A stretch of 64,000 bases of DNA from Pseudoalteromonas rubra (GTDB taxonomy: Bacteria; Pseudomonadota; Gammaproteobacteria; Enterobacterales; Alteromonadaceae). Positions 1-7,765 of the stretch are shown piece by piece; position 1 is the first letter of the stretch, and every line of letters begins with the position of its first letter. The notes below the pieces were generated by a model. That model saw only the letters and a list, made by a program, of their open reading frames with translations, made no database searches and was not told the DNA's origin. The translations under genes and the position numbers were made by a program. The stretch lies in NCBI RefSeq assembly GCF_000238295.3, contig NZ_AHCD03000044.1:372001-436000 (forward strand), given 5' to 3'.

Positions 1-578
1 TCGTAGTAAGTGGTGACACCTTGTAAGTCACTTTCCATAGTCGGCCATGTCAGTGAGGTATCGCTAAACTGAAAGCGATATACCTGAATATTGACATGAT
101 CGTATGGGTACCCGTCGTTGCCACCCGGGGGCTCTGTTGGCGGCTCTGTGGTATCTGTGGTTCGACAGGAAGTAGCGCCCAGATCGACCACAATAGAGCT
201 ACCACTGTGGCTGCCATCCAGTGTGATATAGCCCCAATACGAAGCGGGGCGTTTCAGCACAATACATTCCTTGTTGCCAGATGTGGAGGAGTTGGGATCG
301 CTGCCGTCCAGCCTGGGCCAGCCACCGCTGCGGGCATACAGGTTGAGGTCACCAGTGCCGTAAGCGGTACTGATGGCAACGTTGTCATAGTTGTCCAAAT
401 TCGCCACGCTCAGGTAGGTGCGTGAGCTGGTTGGCAGACAGACGGTTTCTCCATCTTGCAACGTCCTGCCGGTGAAGGGGGCTGAAGTGGCGCATTTATC
501 TTCCAGCTGGGCTGCGATAGCCGGGCCATTGAGCGAAACAAGCAGTGGTATGCACCACGAGTGTTTAACCAGATTCAT
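1..578 (-). CDS. Secreted protein with PPC-like domain, N-terminal part (cut by window edge)
   Basis: Reading left from an ATG at 576-578 there is an open frame of about 192 codons that runs off the window. An AAGGA site lies about 7 nt upstream. Residues 1-23 form a Sec signal peptide (hydrophobic core, then AIAA before QLEDKC). Residues about 30-125 look like a bacterial pre-peptidase C-terminal (PPC) beta-sandwich: a YDNVAIST strand, GDLNLYARSGG, a KECIV cysteine and WGYITLDG. A Thr/Pro linker (TTDTTEPPTEPPGG) follows, then the start of a second domain (YDHVNIQVYRF) whose function lies outside the window. PPC modules usually accompany secreted proteases and other exoenzymes, so this is probably one; the catalytic part cannot be seen. 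Confidence 0.75.
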   Translation of the reverse strand, partial: MNLVKHSWCIPLLVSLNGPAIAAQLEDKCATSAPFTGRTLQDGETVCLPTSSRTYLSVANLDNYDNVAISTAYGTGDLNLYARSGGWPRLDGSDPNSSTSGNKECIVLKRPASYWGYITLDGSHSGSSIVVDLGATSCRTTDTTEPPTEPPGGNDGYPYDHVNIQVYRFQFSDTSLTWPTMESDLQGVTTYY

Positions 579-901
579 CGTTTTTTCCTTTACAGTTGTT
601 GTATTAACCGCATGTATGCGGTTTTGAGTGGCCCGGACATGCTGCGCTCGAATTTACATTTAATCCTTAATAAACAATTGGATAAATAAATGCTTTAGCA
701 CGTGTGCGGATCCAAACCTGTGTCTTCTGTATGTAAAATAAACAGAAGAGGAATAAATATATTATATTTTATACAATATTCAAGTGCTCTTTGATGTTTG
801 TCAGCACGGTAACGACCCGGGAAAAAGAAAATCAAAAAATGCTTTACCTCAACCTAGCTTGAGATTTTATCTTGGCTGCACATCAATAAAGGAGTCAGGA
901 C
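579..901. other. Intergenic region, AT-rich, divergent promoters
   Basis: Lies between the leftward secreted-protein gene and the rightward VOC gene, so it should hold two divergent promoters. Apart from the palindrome at 606-623 it is AT-rich (a run of TA/AT steps around 757-782). I see no ORF with a ribosome site and no RNA gene before the small ORF at 902. Confidence 0.5.
606..623. promoter_or_regulatory. Perfect inverted repeat upstream of the left-edge gene
   Basis: AACCGCATGTATGCGGTT is an 18-bp perfect palindrome, 28 bp upstream of the ATG at 578. It could be an operator or a tight hairpin in the 5' leader of that gene. No regulator is assigned. Confidence 0.4.
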
Positions 902-982
902 ATGAAACAGTTCACGGTTAATCATTTATCGTTTAGCGCGCAGGTACTGCGGTTGTTCAATGGCACAATGCAAAATAAATAA
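902..982 (+). CDS. Possible 26-residue peptide upstream of the VOC gene
   Basis: A 26-codon ORF (begins MKQFTVNHLSF, ends MQNK) starts at an ATG with a strong AAAGGAGT site 7 nt upstream. Its stop TAA (980-982) overlaps the AAGGAG site of the VOC gene that starts at 994, an arrangement typical of translational coupling. It is too short for homology-based recognition and has no clear signal peptide. It could be a leader peptide or a small regulatory protein; it could also be chance. The support is the ribosome site and the spacing, not the protein sequence. Confidence 0.4.
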   Translation: MKQFTVNHLSFSAQVLRLFNGTMQNK

Positions 983-993
983 GGAGACATATT

Positions 994-1407
994 ATGTATC
1001 TGGAACACGTAAATCTGGTTGTTGACGATATCGAGCAGATGTTAAATTTTTATCAGGCTGCTTTTCCGCATTGGCGTGTACGTAGCGAAGGAAGCGGCAG
1101 TTGGCACGGCAAACCCAGAAACTGGTTACATTTTGGCGATGATTATCACTATCTTGCCTTGAGCGATCACGGTGAGGGCAGTAATCGGGAGCTGAGTGGT
1201 CATTCGCTGGGGCTGGCGCATTTTGCCTATGTGGTACAGTCGGTTGACAGGGTGGTTGCGCGCCTGGTCCAAGCCGGGTATGCCGTAGATAAACAGGGGA
1301 CCCAGCATCCGCATCGCAAGAATGTGTACTTTATTGACCCGGCAGGATTTGAAGTGGAATTTGTTGAATATATGAGTGATATACCCGCTGAGCGTAACAG
1401 TGATTAA
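994..1407 (+). CDS. VOC-family protein (glyoxalase/dioxygenase fold)
   Basis: A 137-residue protein of the vicinal-oxygen-chelate superfamily, of the usual length for a single two-module VOC subunit. The first beta-alpha-beta-beta-beta unit begins MYLEHVNLVVDDIEQMLNFYQ, with His5 in the position of a metal ligand. The second unit begins near LGLAHFAYVV (HF) and ends YFIDPAGFEVEFVEY, the classic 'DP.G...E' end that supplies a Glu ligand. An AAGGAG site sits 7 nt before the ATG. Members include glyoxalase I, ring-cleaving dioxygenases and fosfomycin/bleomycin resistance proteins; the sequence does not say which substrate applies. It is cytoplasmic (no signal). It may be co-translated with the small ORF at 902. 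Confidence 0.85.
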   Translation: MYLEHVNLVVDDIEQMLNFYQAAFPHWRVRSEGSGSWHGKPRNWLHFGDDYHYLALSDHGEGSNRELSGHSLGLAHFAYVVQSVDRVVARLVQAGYAVDKQGTQHPHRKNVYFIDPAGFEVEFVEYMSDIPAERNSD

Positions 1408-1491
1408 TATTTCGATAAATCGGTACGAGACTTTACAAAAAATTTACTTTATTATCGGTGGTCAGAAAGGGTTCTATCAGAGGCTGCCGGG

Positions 1492-2865
1492 ATGGCGACG
1501 GTCAACATCATTCCAAAACCAGAGTGGGTGCTCAACCATCAGCATCAGCAGTTGCATAGTGGTCAGCGTGTTATCTCGCTGGATGATAAGCAATATGCGC
1601 TGCTGACATTGCTCATGACACATGCCAGTCAGGATGTGACGAAAGAGCAGATCTTTAATACTTTGTGGCCGGGTCGGGTAGTGAGTGAAGACGCCATTTA
1701 TGTCACTGTGAATGGTCTGCGTAAGTTACTGGGCGACAGCGTTAAACAGCCCATGTACATTAAAACGGTGTCAGGAGTTGGCTACCGCTGGGTGGGCCCA
1801 AATATAGGCGAAGACAAGCCCTTGTTCTCAGGGGCTGTGATGATCCTGGCCGCCATTTGCTTGCTGGGCGTGGTGCTGTTGGCCAGCCAGTTTCGCCAAT
1901 TGTCGACACCTGAGCCCATGTCGCCCGAACAGGCAGAGCAATTTAAAAAAGCACGCTATTTACTGAATCACGATCCCGCTGCCATTGACCAGAGTATCGC
2001 TTTGTTACAGCAACTGACACTCAGGCGCACTGATCTGACGGAGCCGCAAGTGTGGCTGGCAGATGCCTATTTACGTCAGCTACTGGACGACCCGCAACGC
2101 CATGCCCGTAATCGTAATCGTGCCAATGCCTTGCTCCAAGCAGTGCTGGCCAAGTCACCTGAACATCTGAAAGCCAATTTGCTGATGGCTCAACTGGTCA
2201 TGCTGATCGACTTTGACCCGCACGCTGCAAGGCGTTACTTCAGGGCTGCTTTACCCCATGCCGAAGGGCATCACTGGTACGGGCAATACCTATTGGCGAG
2301 AGGGGATTTTCAGGGCGCGCTGGAACACATTGAGCAGTATCGGTTGCTGGAGCCAAACGGGTATTCCAGTGAGAGTGTAGCCTGGGTCTATACCATGAGC
2401 CAGCGTCACGAAGCCGCATTGGATGCACTGCTGAAATTACAGCCTTACAGCGACAGCAATCGCTTTTATCACACGTGTTTACGTACTGTGTACGAACAAC
2501 TCGGAGAGCATGATGACGCATTTGCGCAGATGAAATGGGTTATGCAAGACGCAGGTTACAGCTCACAGCTCATGTTGCAGGTTGAGTCGGTATTCAGGCG
2601 TGAGGGTTTGCCCGGTGTGTATCGTTGGTTGCTAACCGAAGATCCCCTGCGTGCAGAGATTGGTCATTACACGCCGCCCATTTCCCTGGCACGTTACGCG
2701 GTCATGGCGGGTGAGCCTGAAATCGCTGTGAATTACCTGAATCAGGCTTTTGAGGCGCGTCAGTACGCCGTACTGTGGGCAGCGGTGGATCCGGTGTTTA
2801 CGCCATTGCATGAGTACCCCCCGTATCAGCAGTTCGTCCAGCGACTGGGGATCATTGCCCATTAA
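1492..2865 (+). CDS. ToxR/CadC-type membrane regulator with TPR-like domain
   Basis: A 457-residue transmembrane transcription regulator. Residues about 10-100 are an OmpR/ToxR-type winged helix (DDKQYALLTLLMTHASQDVT, then EDAIYVTVNGLRKLLGD, then the wing VSGVGYRWV). A single membrane helix follows (about 111-131, GAVMILAAICLLGVVLLAS). The rest (about 145-457) is helical and TPR-like and should face the periplasm. This layout is that of CadC-like one-component regulators, which sense outside the membrane and bind DNA inside. The start has AGAGG about 8 nt upstream. Neither the signal nor the target is visible. The VOC gene 84 bp upstream on the same strand is a candidate partner. Confidence 0.85.
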   Translation: MATVNIIPKPEWVLNHQHQQLHSGQRVISLDDKQYALLTLLMTHASQDVTKEQIFNTLWPGRVVSEDAIYVTVNGLRKLLGDSVKQPMYIKTVSGVGYRWVGPNIGEDKPLFSGAVMILAAICLLGVVLLASQFRQLSTPEPMSPEQAEQFKKARYLLNHDPAAIDQSIALLQQLTLRRTDLTEPQVWLADAYLRQLLDDPQRHARNRNRANALLQAVLAKSPEHLKANLLMAQLVMLIDFDPHAARRYFRAALPHAEGHHWYGQYLLARGDFQGALEHIEQYRLLEPNGYSSESVAWVYTMSQRHEAALDALLKLQPYSDSNRFYHTCLRTVYEQLGEHDDAFAQMKWVMQDAGYSSQLMLQVESVFRREGLPGVYRWLLTEDPLRAEIGHYTPPISLARYAVMAGEPEIAVNYLNQAFEARQYAVLWAAVDPVFTPLHEYPPYQQFVQRLGIIAH

Positions 2866-2872
2866 ACACATA

Positions 2873-3034
2873 ATACCAATTTCACTTAATACCTGGTCTA
2901 TTTGAAGGAGCAAATAGGACGCTAACAGCGTTAAAAATTTCTCATTTAGAGCAACTAAATAGCAAAATTTTTGCCTTGTTATCGACCCTATTTTCTCGCC
3001 TCAAAATAGACCACTTAATTTAGCAAATTGGTAT
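2873..3034. repeat. Interspersed palindromic-ended repeat, copy 1 (MITE-like)
   Basis: A 162-bp non-coding element. Its ends are imperfect inverted repeats of about 35 bp: ATACCAATTT at the left and AAATTGGTAT at the right, each followed inward by a TTAAT-type stretch and GGTCTATTT/AAATAGACC. A second, diverged copy is at 54631-54817 with matching interior blocks (AAAAATTTCTC, CAAATTTTT-type block, ATCGACCC, TTGCCTCAAA or CGCCTCAAA). It encodes nothing, so it is either a non-autonomous transposable element or a REP/ERIC-like repeat. It sits between two convergent genes, just beside a terminator. Confidence 0.7.
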
Positions 3035-3040
3035 AAAAAA

Positions 3041-3063
3041 AGCGCCCGATGGCGCCTTTTTTG
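3041..3063. terminator. Bidirectional intrinsic terminator
   Basis: GCGCC-CGAT-GGCGC stem-loop (3042-3055) flanked by A7 on the left and T6 on the right, so it can stop transcripts from both convergent genes (1492-2865 and 3079-5898). Confidence 0.8.
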
Positions 3064-3078
3064 CCTAAGCAGTGTGGT

Positions 3079-5898
3079 TTAACGCATTAATCTGGTGCGA
3101 CTGCGAGCTGGTAACAGCAGAGCCATTGCCATCAGTAACCAGGCCATACTACCACCTGAGCCACCCTCACTTTTTGCAGTGCTGGCGGTGTTGGTCGTGC
3201 TGCTGGCATTGCCAGTGTTTGATGTGGTGTTTTCGTCGGTTTTAGTTTCCGTTTCTCCACCCTCACTGTCACCGTTGCCACTATCCTGTTCCCCATCGTC
3301 TGGATTTTTTTCAGCATCTGAGTCGTCGCCCTGATCGCTGGCTTGCTCTGACACATCAAATTGCAGAATGTGGGTTGTGATGGCGCCTTGCACGTTGACT
3401 GCACTGAAAGGCAGTTGATACTCACCGGGCTCTGTGAATGTTATGGTAAGAGTCGAGTCAGACAAAGTCATGTCTCCCACAACGTCATTGACTGCGACTG
3501 CCAGAGCGTCGGTAACCAGGGTTTTCAGATCCACGGTGTGTGCTTCATTCTGCGTGACTTCAATCAGCAAGCTGTCTATGGCCTGGGGACCCGGGACATA
3601 GCTATTGAGCACAGAAAAAGTAACGCTTCTCTGATGGATATCCATGACATCAACCGCAATCGTCGTGTCGTACAGCTCAGTGCCGTCAAAGTGCATAATG
3701 CCTTGTTCAGATAAGGTCAGTCCTAGTGGTAAATTCTCCGCTGCAAACGTCAGTTTGCCCTGGAGTGCGGCGTTAAACAGCTCATTGAGGTCAAATTCTG
3801 CTTCAACACCCTGCAAGGTGGTAATGTCCAGTGTACCGGAAAGTGGTTTAAGTGCTTCACCGATAAAGACACTGCCCTGACCATAAAAATGCAGCAGCTG
3901 GTCTTTTGCTGTGTAACTTCCATCGTAGCCAGTATAGTCACCCACTTCAATCAGGCTGTCGTCAACCGATGCATCGAATACAAAGACCTTATCGTCCCTT
4001 TGATCGACAAAAAGGACCATCTGCTCGGCACTGAGTGAGTGTGGCGGTGCGAGTAGTGCACCTGGCAGACTGGCTTCTTCAATCAGTGTATTGTCTTCAA
4101 TTTTGAATAGTTTAATGGTTTTTGTGTCCAGATAGCCGCGGACAGTTTCCACAATCAGGCGATCGTTGAGCATGTAAGCCGCCAGGTTACGTTCAAAAAG
4201 GGCGCCCGAGTCAAGTGGGCCAAAAGGTGTGGCGGTGTAAGCGAGTTCATTACCAGTGTATTCATAGTGTGCCAATTGCTTGTTGTCTCTGTCGAAGATA
4301 TGCAGCTGGTTATTTTTAGAGATAAAGTCGGCCCCGCTATCACCAAAGAACCTAAAATCAATTGGCGTTTCCAGCGGTTGAGTAAACTTATGTGCAAAGC
4401 CCGCTTCCGTTCTGGTGAAGACAAACATAGAGGTGCCGTCAATGAGTATAAAGTCTGTATCATTCAGTGCAATGGCTTTATACCAGCGCTCAAGAGGGAG
4501 TTTGTCAGCCAAAGTCAGCGTGCCGCTGGTCGAATGCAGGGTTTCCTCATCGCCCTCTACACTGTAACGAATAAATTGGTCTTCATTCAGCGCCACCACT
4601 TCTTTGCCCAGTGCGAACCAGGCCTGACAAGCGAATCTGCATTCAGCGGTTGTATCTAATGTCAGCGGGCTTTCAGACACGAAAGTCTGGCCAAGCTCAG
4701 GGGTTAAATGGGTGTGTGTCAGCAGTGTGCGATTGTAATTCAGACTGCTGTGCTCTCCTAAAGGCAGGTTCACATTGCCATTGCCTGCTGTTTTTACGCG
4801 CCCTTGCTCTATTGGCCGAGTGATGATCTCAACGTCATTGATATTTGAGAGATCAACAACACTGATATCTCCGCCAGAAACAAGCAGCCTGTTGCCGTCC
4901 GGGTTGATATCGTTGATTGTGTCGATGGCAGAGTTACACAGCAATGGCGTGGCCGTATAGGTATTGGTGTCGTTTAAATTCAGGGTATGTAAGCAGTGCA
5001 AAGTACGGGCAATGATGTGATCCGCAGTCGGATGTACATTATGAGCCGTGATATTAAGTCCAAACATAGACGCATTCGCAAGGAGGGTGACGTCACTGAC
5101 GTTATTATCTGCATCCAGGTCTAACGCGATGGTTTCTGTCCAGTTATGTACCAGCAGGCGATGATTAATGGTGTCCAGCTTGCTCATTATGCGGTCTTGA
5201 CTGCCAAAATCAAAGTCCTGTTGTAGCGTGAGTTCAAACCCTTGTGCACTTTGTTTATATACAAAGAGGGTTTGTGGTGATATCGCGATTATCAGTTCCT
5301 GCTCTGGGTAGCTGTGAAATGCGATTTCGTGAGGTGGGGTTGGGTTGTTGAGGGTTGAGCGGCTTTGTTGCGAAAAGCGGTCGTTGGCTTGATCCCAGTA
5401 AAATACGGTGCGAACAAAGGTGTTTTCCTCTGTCTGACCATACAAAATATAATGGCCATCCTGAAAATCAAGTTCGACAAATGTCATTGCTTCGGGTGGC
5501 GTATTGAAGTTGATCTCTGTTATGAGCGCAAGTGAAAAGTCTGTGTTGATCTGCCAGATTTTTGCAATTTCATTATGTCTGTCAATTGACAGTAGTTTGT
5601 TACCATCGTCAGATAGCTCATATTCAACAACAATGTTTGTCGGTTCAACGAAATGTGATTTTGGGTATTGGCGTTTAAAGGTAATGCCCTGGTTGTCGAC
5701 GTGGTAAAGCGAAATGCCTTCAGTACCTTCATCAAACAGGGTTGTGCCTGCAAGTTTTGAGACACCAATAGACCCCTCGTAAGTCACGTATTCATGCTCA
5801 GCTACTTTATAGGCACTGAGCTGACTGATATCTAGGTTTGCGTGGGTTGTTCCTATCATACCCAGCATGCTTAGCATGCCAACCGCGAAATACTGCAT
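3079..5898 (-). CDS. Large secreted protein with GlyGly-CTERM sorting tail
   Basis: A 939-residue exported protein of unknown function. I start it at the ATG at 5896-5898, which has GGAGA 7 nt upstream and opens a signal peptide (MQYFAVGMLSMLGMIGTTHA|NLD); the longer frame to 5973 lacks these. Most of the protein is beta-strand-rich with repeated short segments such as LLSIDRHNEIAKIWQIN, suggesting a propeller-like surface domain. Cadherin/Ig-like segments come near the C-terminus, then a Ser/Thr/Asp/Glu/Gly linker. The end is GGSGGS, a hydrophobic helix and basic RSRTRLMR: a GlyGly-CTERM signal, known to be cut by rhombosortase in type II-secreting proteobacteria. No rhombosortase gene is in the window. 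The gene is monocistronic and convergent with 1492-2865. Confidence 0.8.
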   Translation of the reverse strand: MQYFAVGMLSMLGMIGTTHANLDISQLSAYKVAEHEYVTYEGSIGVSKLAGTTLFDEGTEGISLYHVDNQGITFKRQYPKSHFVEPTNIVVEYELSDDGNKLLSIDRHNEIAKIWQINTDFSLALITEINFNTPPEAMTFVELDFQDGHYILYGQTEENTFVRTVFYWDQANDRFSQQSRSTLNNPTPPHEIAFHSYPEQELIIAISPQTLFVYKQSAQGFELTLQQDFDFGSQDRIMSKLDTINHRLLVHNWTETIALDLDADNNVSDVTLLANASMFGLNITAHNVHPTADHIIARTLHCLHTLNLNDTNTYTATPLLCNSAIDTINDINPDGNRLLVSGGDISVVDLSNINDVEIITRPIEQGRVKTAGNGNVNLPLGEHSSLNYNRTLLTHTHLTPELGQTFVSESPLTLDTTAECRFACQAWFALGKEVVALNEDQFIRYSVEGDEETLHSTSGTLTLADKLPLERWYKAIALNDTDFILIDGTSMFVFTRTEAGFAHKFTQPLETPIDFRFFGDSGADFISKNNQLHIFDRDNKQLAHYEYTGNELAYTATPFGPLDSGALFERNLAAYMLNDRLIVETVRGYLDTKTIKLFKIEDNTLIEEASLPGALLAPPHSLSAEQMVLFVDQRDDKVFVFDASVDDSLIEVGDYTGYDGSYTAKDQLLHFYGQGSVFIGEALKPLSGTLDITTLQGVEAEFDLNELFNAALQGKLTFAAENLPLGLTLSEQGIMHFDGTELYDTTIAVDVMDIHQRSVTFSVLNSYVPGPQAIDSLLIEVTQNEAHTVDLKTLVTDALAVAVNDVVGDMTLSDSTLTITFTEPGEYQLPFSAVNVQGAITTHILQFDVSEQASDQGDDSDAEKNPDDGEQDSGNGDSEGGETETKTDENTTSNTGNASSTTNTASTAKSEGGSGGSMAWLLMAMALLLPARSRTRLMR

Positions 5899-5978
5899 TT
5901 TATTTCTCCATAAAAAATTCCACACCATATTACAGTATGAAAAGATAACATCAACCAAAATGGGTACAAGCAAGAAGC

Positions 5979-6007
5979 GTCCGCGGACTGTCCGCTGTCC
6001 GTCCGGG
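5979..6007. promoter_or_regulatory. Cluster of GTCCG motifs (probable operator)
   Basis: A GC-rich island in AT-rich DNA between two divergent genes. It holds the perfect palindrome GTCCGCGGAC (5979-5988), an overlapping CGGAC-T-GTCCG, and two more GTCC(G) units. It covers roughly -55 to -30 of the TATAAT at 6022-6027, where no good -35 box is seen, so a regulator bound here could replace or block -35 contacts. Confidence 0.5.
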
Positions 6008-6021
6008 ATTGATATGATTTT

Positions 6022-6027
6022 TATAAT
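6022..6027 (+). promoter_or_regulatory. Putative -10 box of the S41 peptidase gene
   Basis: A perfect TATAAT lies 91 bp upstream of the preferred start at 6118. The -35 position (about 5999-6004) falls inside the GTCCG cluster and does not resemble TTGACA, which fits an activator-dependent promoter. Confidence 0.45.
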
Positions 6028-6117
6028 GCATTGATTTTATTGTGGTTAATTTTGGTATGTAAACTGCAATCAGTAACCATGACGACAAACAACAAATACA
6101 ATACAAAGGATACCGAT

Positions 6118-7548
6118 ATGTATACGAATACCGCGCCCATTTCTGCCCAGGCTCCTGAACAGCACACTAAGGGCGTAGTTGCCTGGTTCCGACGCCGGTT
6201 AAGTTCTTCACTGGTTAAAGCCGTGGTGCTGATGCTTGGTACCCAGGTTGTTCAGGCACAAGAGACACTGGGGCATTTCTCTGAGCGATACAGTGCAGAA
6301 CAAATTCAGGCGGATATTGATCAATGGACGCACTGGGTGCATGCCACACACCCGAACCTGACGCACAGTATTCATGATATTGATGCGTTTTATGCCCGGC
6401 TGGACGCATTGCGTGACACGCTGGACAAACCGATGACCGGTGAACAGGTATGGCGTGAGTTTGCCAGCCTCAACGGTATGATGGCGGATGGCCACCTGAG
6501 CATTGGAGATGGTACCAATGCACAGTGGCGAAAGTGGGTCACGCAGGGGATAAACTTGTTTCCGTTTGAGGTTTCTGTGAGTGAGCATGGTCTGAGCGTT
6601 GTCAGTGAACTGGGTGGTGCCCCATCGGCTCATGACGGAAAATACATCACCGAAATTAATGGCGTACCGGCGACTGAAGTGGTGGCAACTTTGCTGGAGC
6701 GGATTGAAGGTGATAACCTGGCGTTTCGCGGTGCCTTACTGGCACGCCGATTTGCTATGACCTACCGGCTGATGTACGGTGCTGCAGACGCATTTACACT
6801 AACGCTCGGCACGGGCCAGACGGTGCAGGTTGCCGCACTGAATAAGGCGCCCAAAAGTATCAGGCAACGCACATTCGAAGAAAACTTTAACCTCAAACTG
6901 CTCGACAATCAGCAGGCCATTTTAACCATTAAGCAGTTTGGCTGGGACGACCCGGATACCTATTTTCGCTTTATGGCGGACACATTTGCTCAGTTGAACC
7001 AAGCGCAGACTCAGCATCTGATGATAGATATTTCTGACAATACCGGCGGGGATGATATTTTCTGGAAACAGGGCGTACTGAAATATATCGCCACTCAACC
7101 TTACCGTCATGGCTCGACCTATCAGGTGCGAATTCTGCAGAAGTATCGTGATCCGGGTGAGGTTGTCGGCTCCGTCGTGTCAGGGGAGTTGACCAAGATG
7201 ACGCAGCCAGAAGAGGATAAAAGTGTGCACTTTAAAGGTAAGGTGAGTGTGTTGACCGGACCTTTGACCTACTCATCATCCGTACTGTTTGCAAACACCA
7301 TTCAGGACTATGGCCTGGCGACTTTGGTGGGCACGCCAACCGGTGGTCGCAGCTCGCAAAGTGGCGGGATCCAGTTTCTGACGCTCAAGCATACCGGGAT
7401 ACGTGCCGTTGCACCGCGCTTTATCCTGGACCGTCCGTCAGGTAAAAAACAAATGACACCAGTACAACCGGATACTGAGGTTGCTCAGCAGGGCCTGAGT
7501 AAAGCCCAATGGGTGGCCACAGCGCTGAATGCATCCCGCGCTCTTTAA
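6118..7548 (+). CDS. S41-family serine peptidase, secreted
   Basis: I start this at the ATG at 6118 (AAAGGA about 8 nt upstream), giving 476 residues; an in-frame ATG 87 bp upstream lacks a ribosome site. The N-terminus has an unusual 25-residue polar head before a basic and hydrophobic stretch (FRRRLSSSLVKAVVLMLGTQVVQA|QE) that looks like a long signal peptide. The C-terminal half is a peptidase S41 (C-terminal processing/tricorn-type) domain: HLMIDISDNTGGDD, then VLTGPLTYSSSVLFAN, where the serine run holds the presumed nucleophile, then TLVGTPTGGRSSQSG. A PDZ-like segment (KYITEINGVPATEV) precedes it. The gene probably makes a periplasmic or secreted protease. It is followed by its own terminator at 7584. 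Confidence 0.85.
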   Translation: MYTNTAPISAQAPEQHTKGVVAWFRRRLSSSLVKAVVLMLGTQVVQAQETLGHFSERYSAEQIQADIDQWTHWVHATHPNLTHSIHDIDAFYARLDALRDTLDKPMTGEQVWREFASLNGMMADGHLSIGDGTNAQWRKWVTQGINLFPFEVSVSEHGLSVVSELGGAPSAHDGKYITEINGVPATEVVATLLERIEGDNLAFRGALLARRFAMTYRLMYGAADAFTLTLGTGQTVQVAALNKAPKSIRQRTFEENFNLKLLDNQQAILTIKQFGWDDPDTYFRFMADTFAQLNQAQTQHLMIDISDNTGGDDIFWKQGVLKYIATQPYRHGSTYQVRILQKYRDPGEVVGSVVSGELTKMTQPEEDKSVHFKGKVSVLTGPLTYSSSVLFANTIQDYGLATLVGTPTGGRSSQSGGIQFLTLKHTGIRAVAPRFILDRPSGKKQMTPVQPDTEVAQQGLSKAQWVATALNASRAL

Positions 7549-7583
7549 GATTGGGTCATCCAGTTGTTTATGAGAGCCTGATT

Positions 7584-7608
7584 ATGCGGCCACAACAGCC
7601 GCATTTTT
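7584..7608 (+). terminator. Intrinsic terminator after the S41 gene
   Basis: ATGCGGC-CACAACA-GCCGCAT stem-loop (7 bp) followed by TTTT. Confidence 0.75.
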
Positions 7609-7694
7609 GATTTCGAAACTTGATACCCAGAGTCTTTATTATTATTTGCACAATTTTGCGTGATGGTATGATGACAATATTAAAAAAGACTAAA

Positions 7695-7715
7695 TTAAGT
7701 TTGACCTAAACTTAA
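7695..7715. promoter_or_regulatory. Operator-like inverted repeat upstream of the MFS gene
   Basis: TTAAGTTT-N5-AAACTTAA, perfect 8-bp arms around GACCT, centred about 60 bp upstream of the MFS start. A TTGACC sequence that could serve as -35 lies within it, so a repressor bound here would block the promoter. No regulator gene is adjacent. Confidence 0.45.
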
Positions 7716-7765
7716 CTTGAGGAATTAGTCTGGCCGCAATAAAAATAACGATACTAGGGAAAAAT

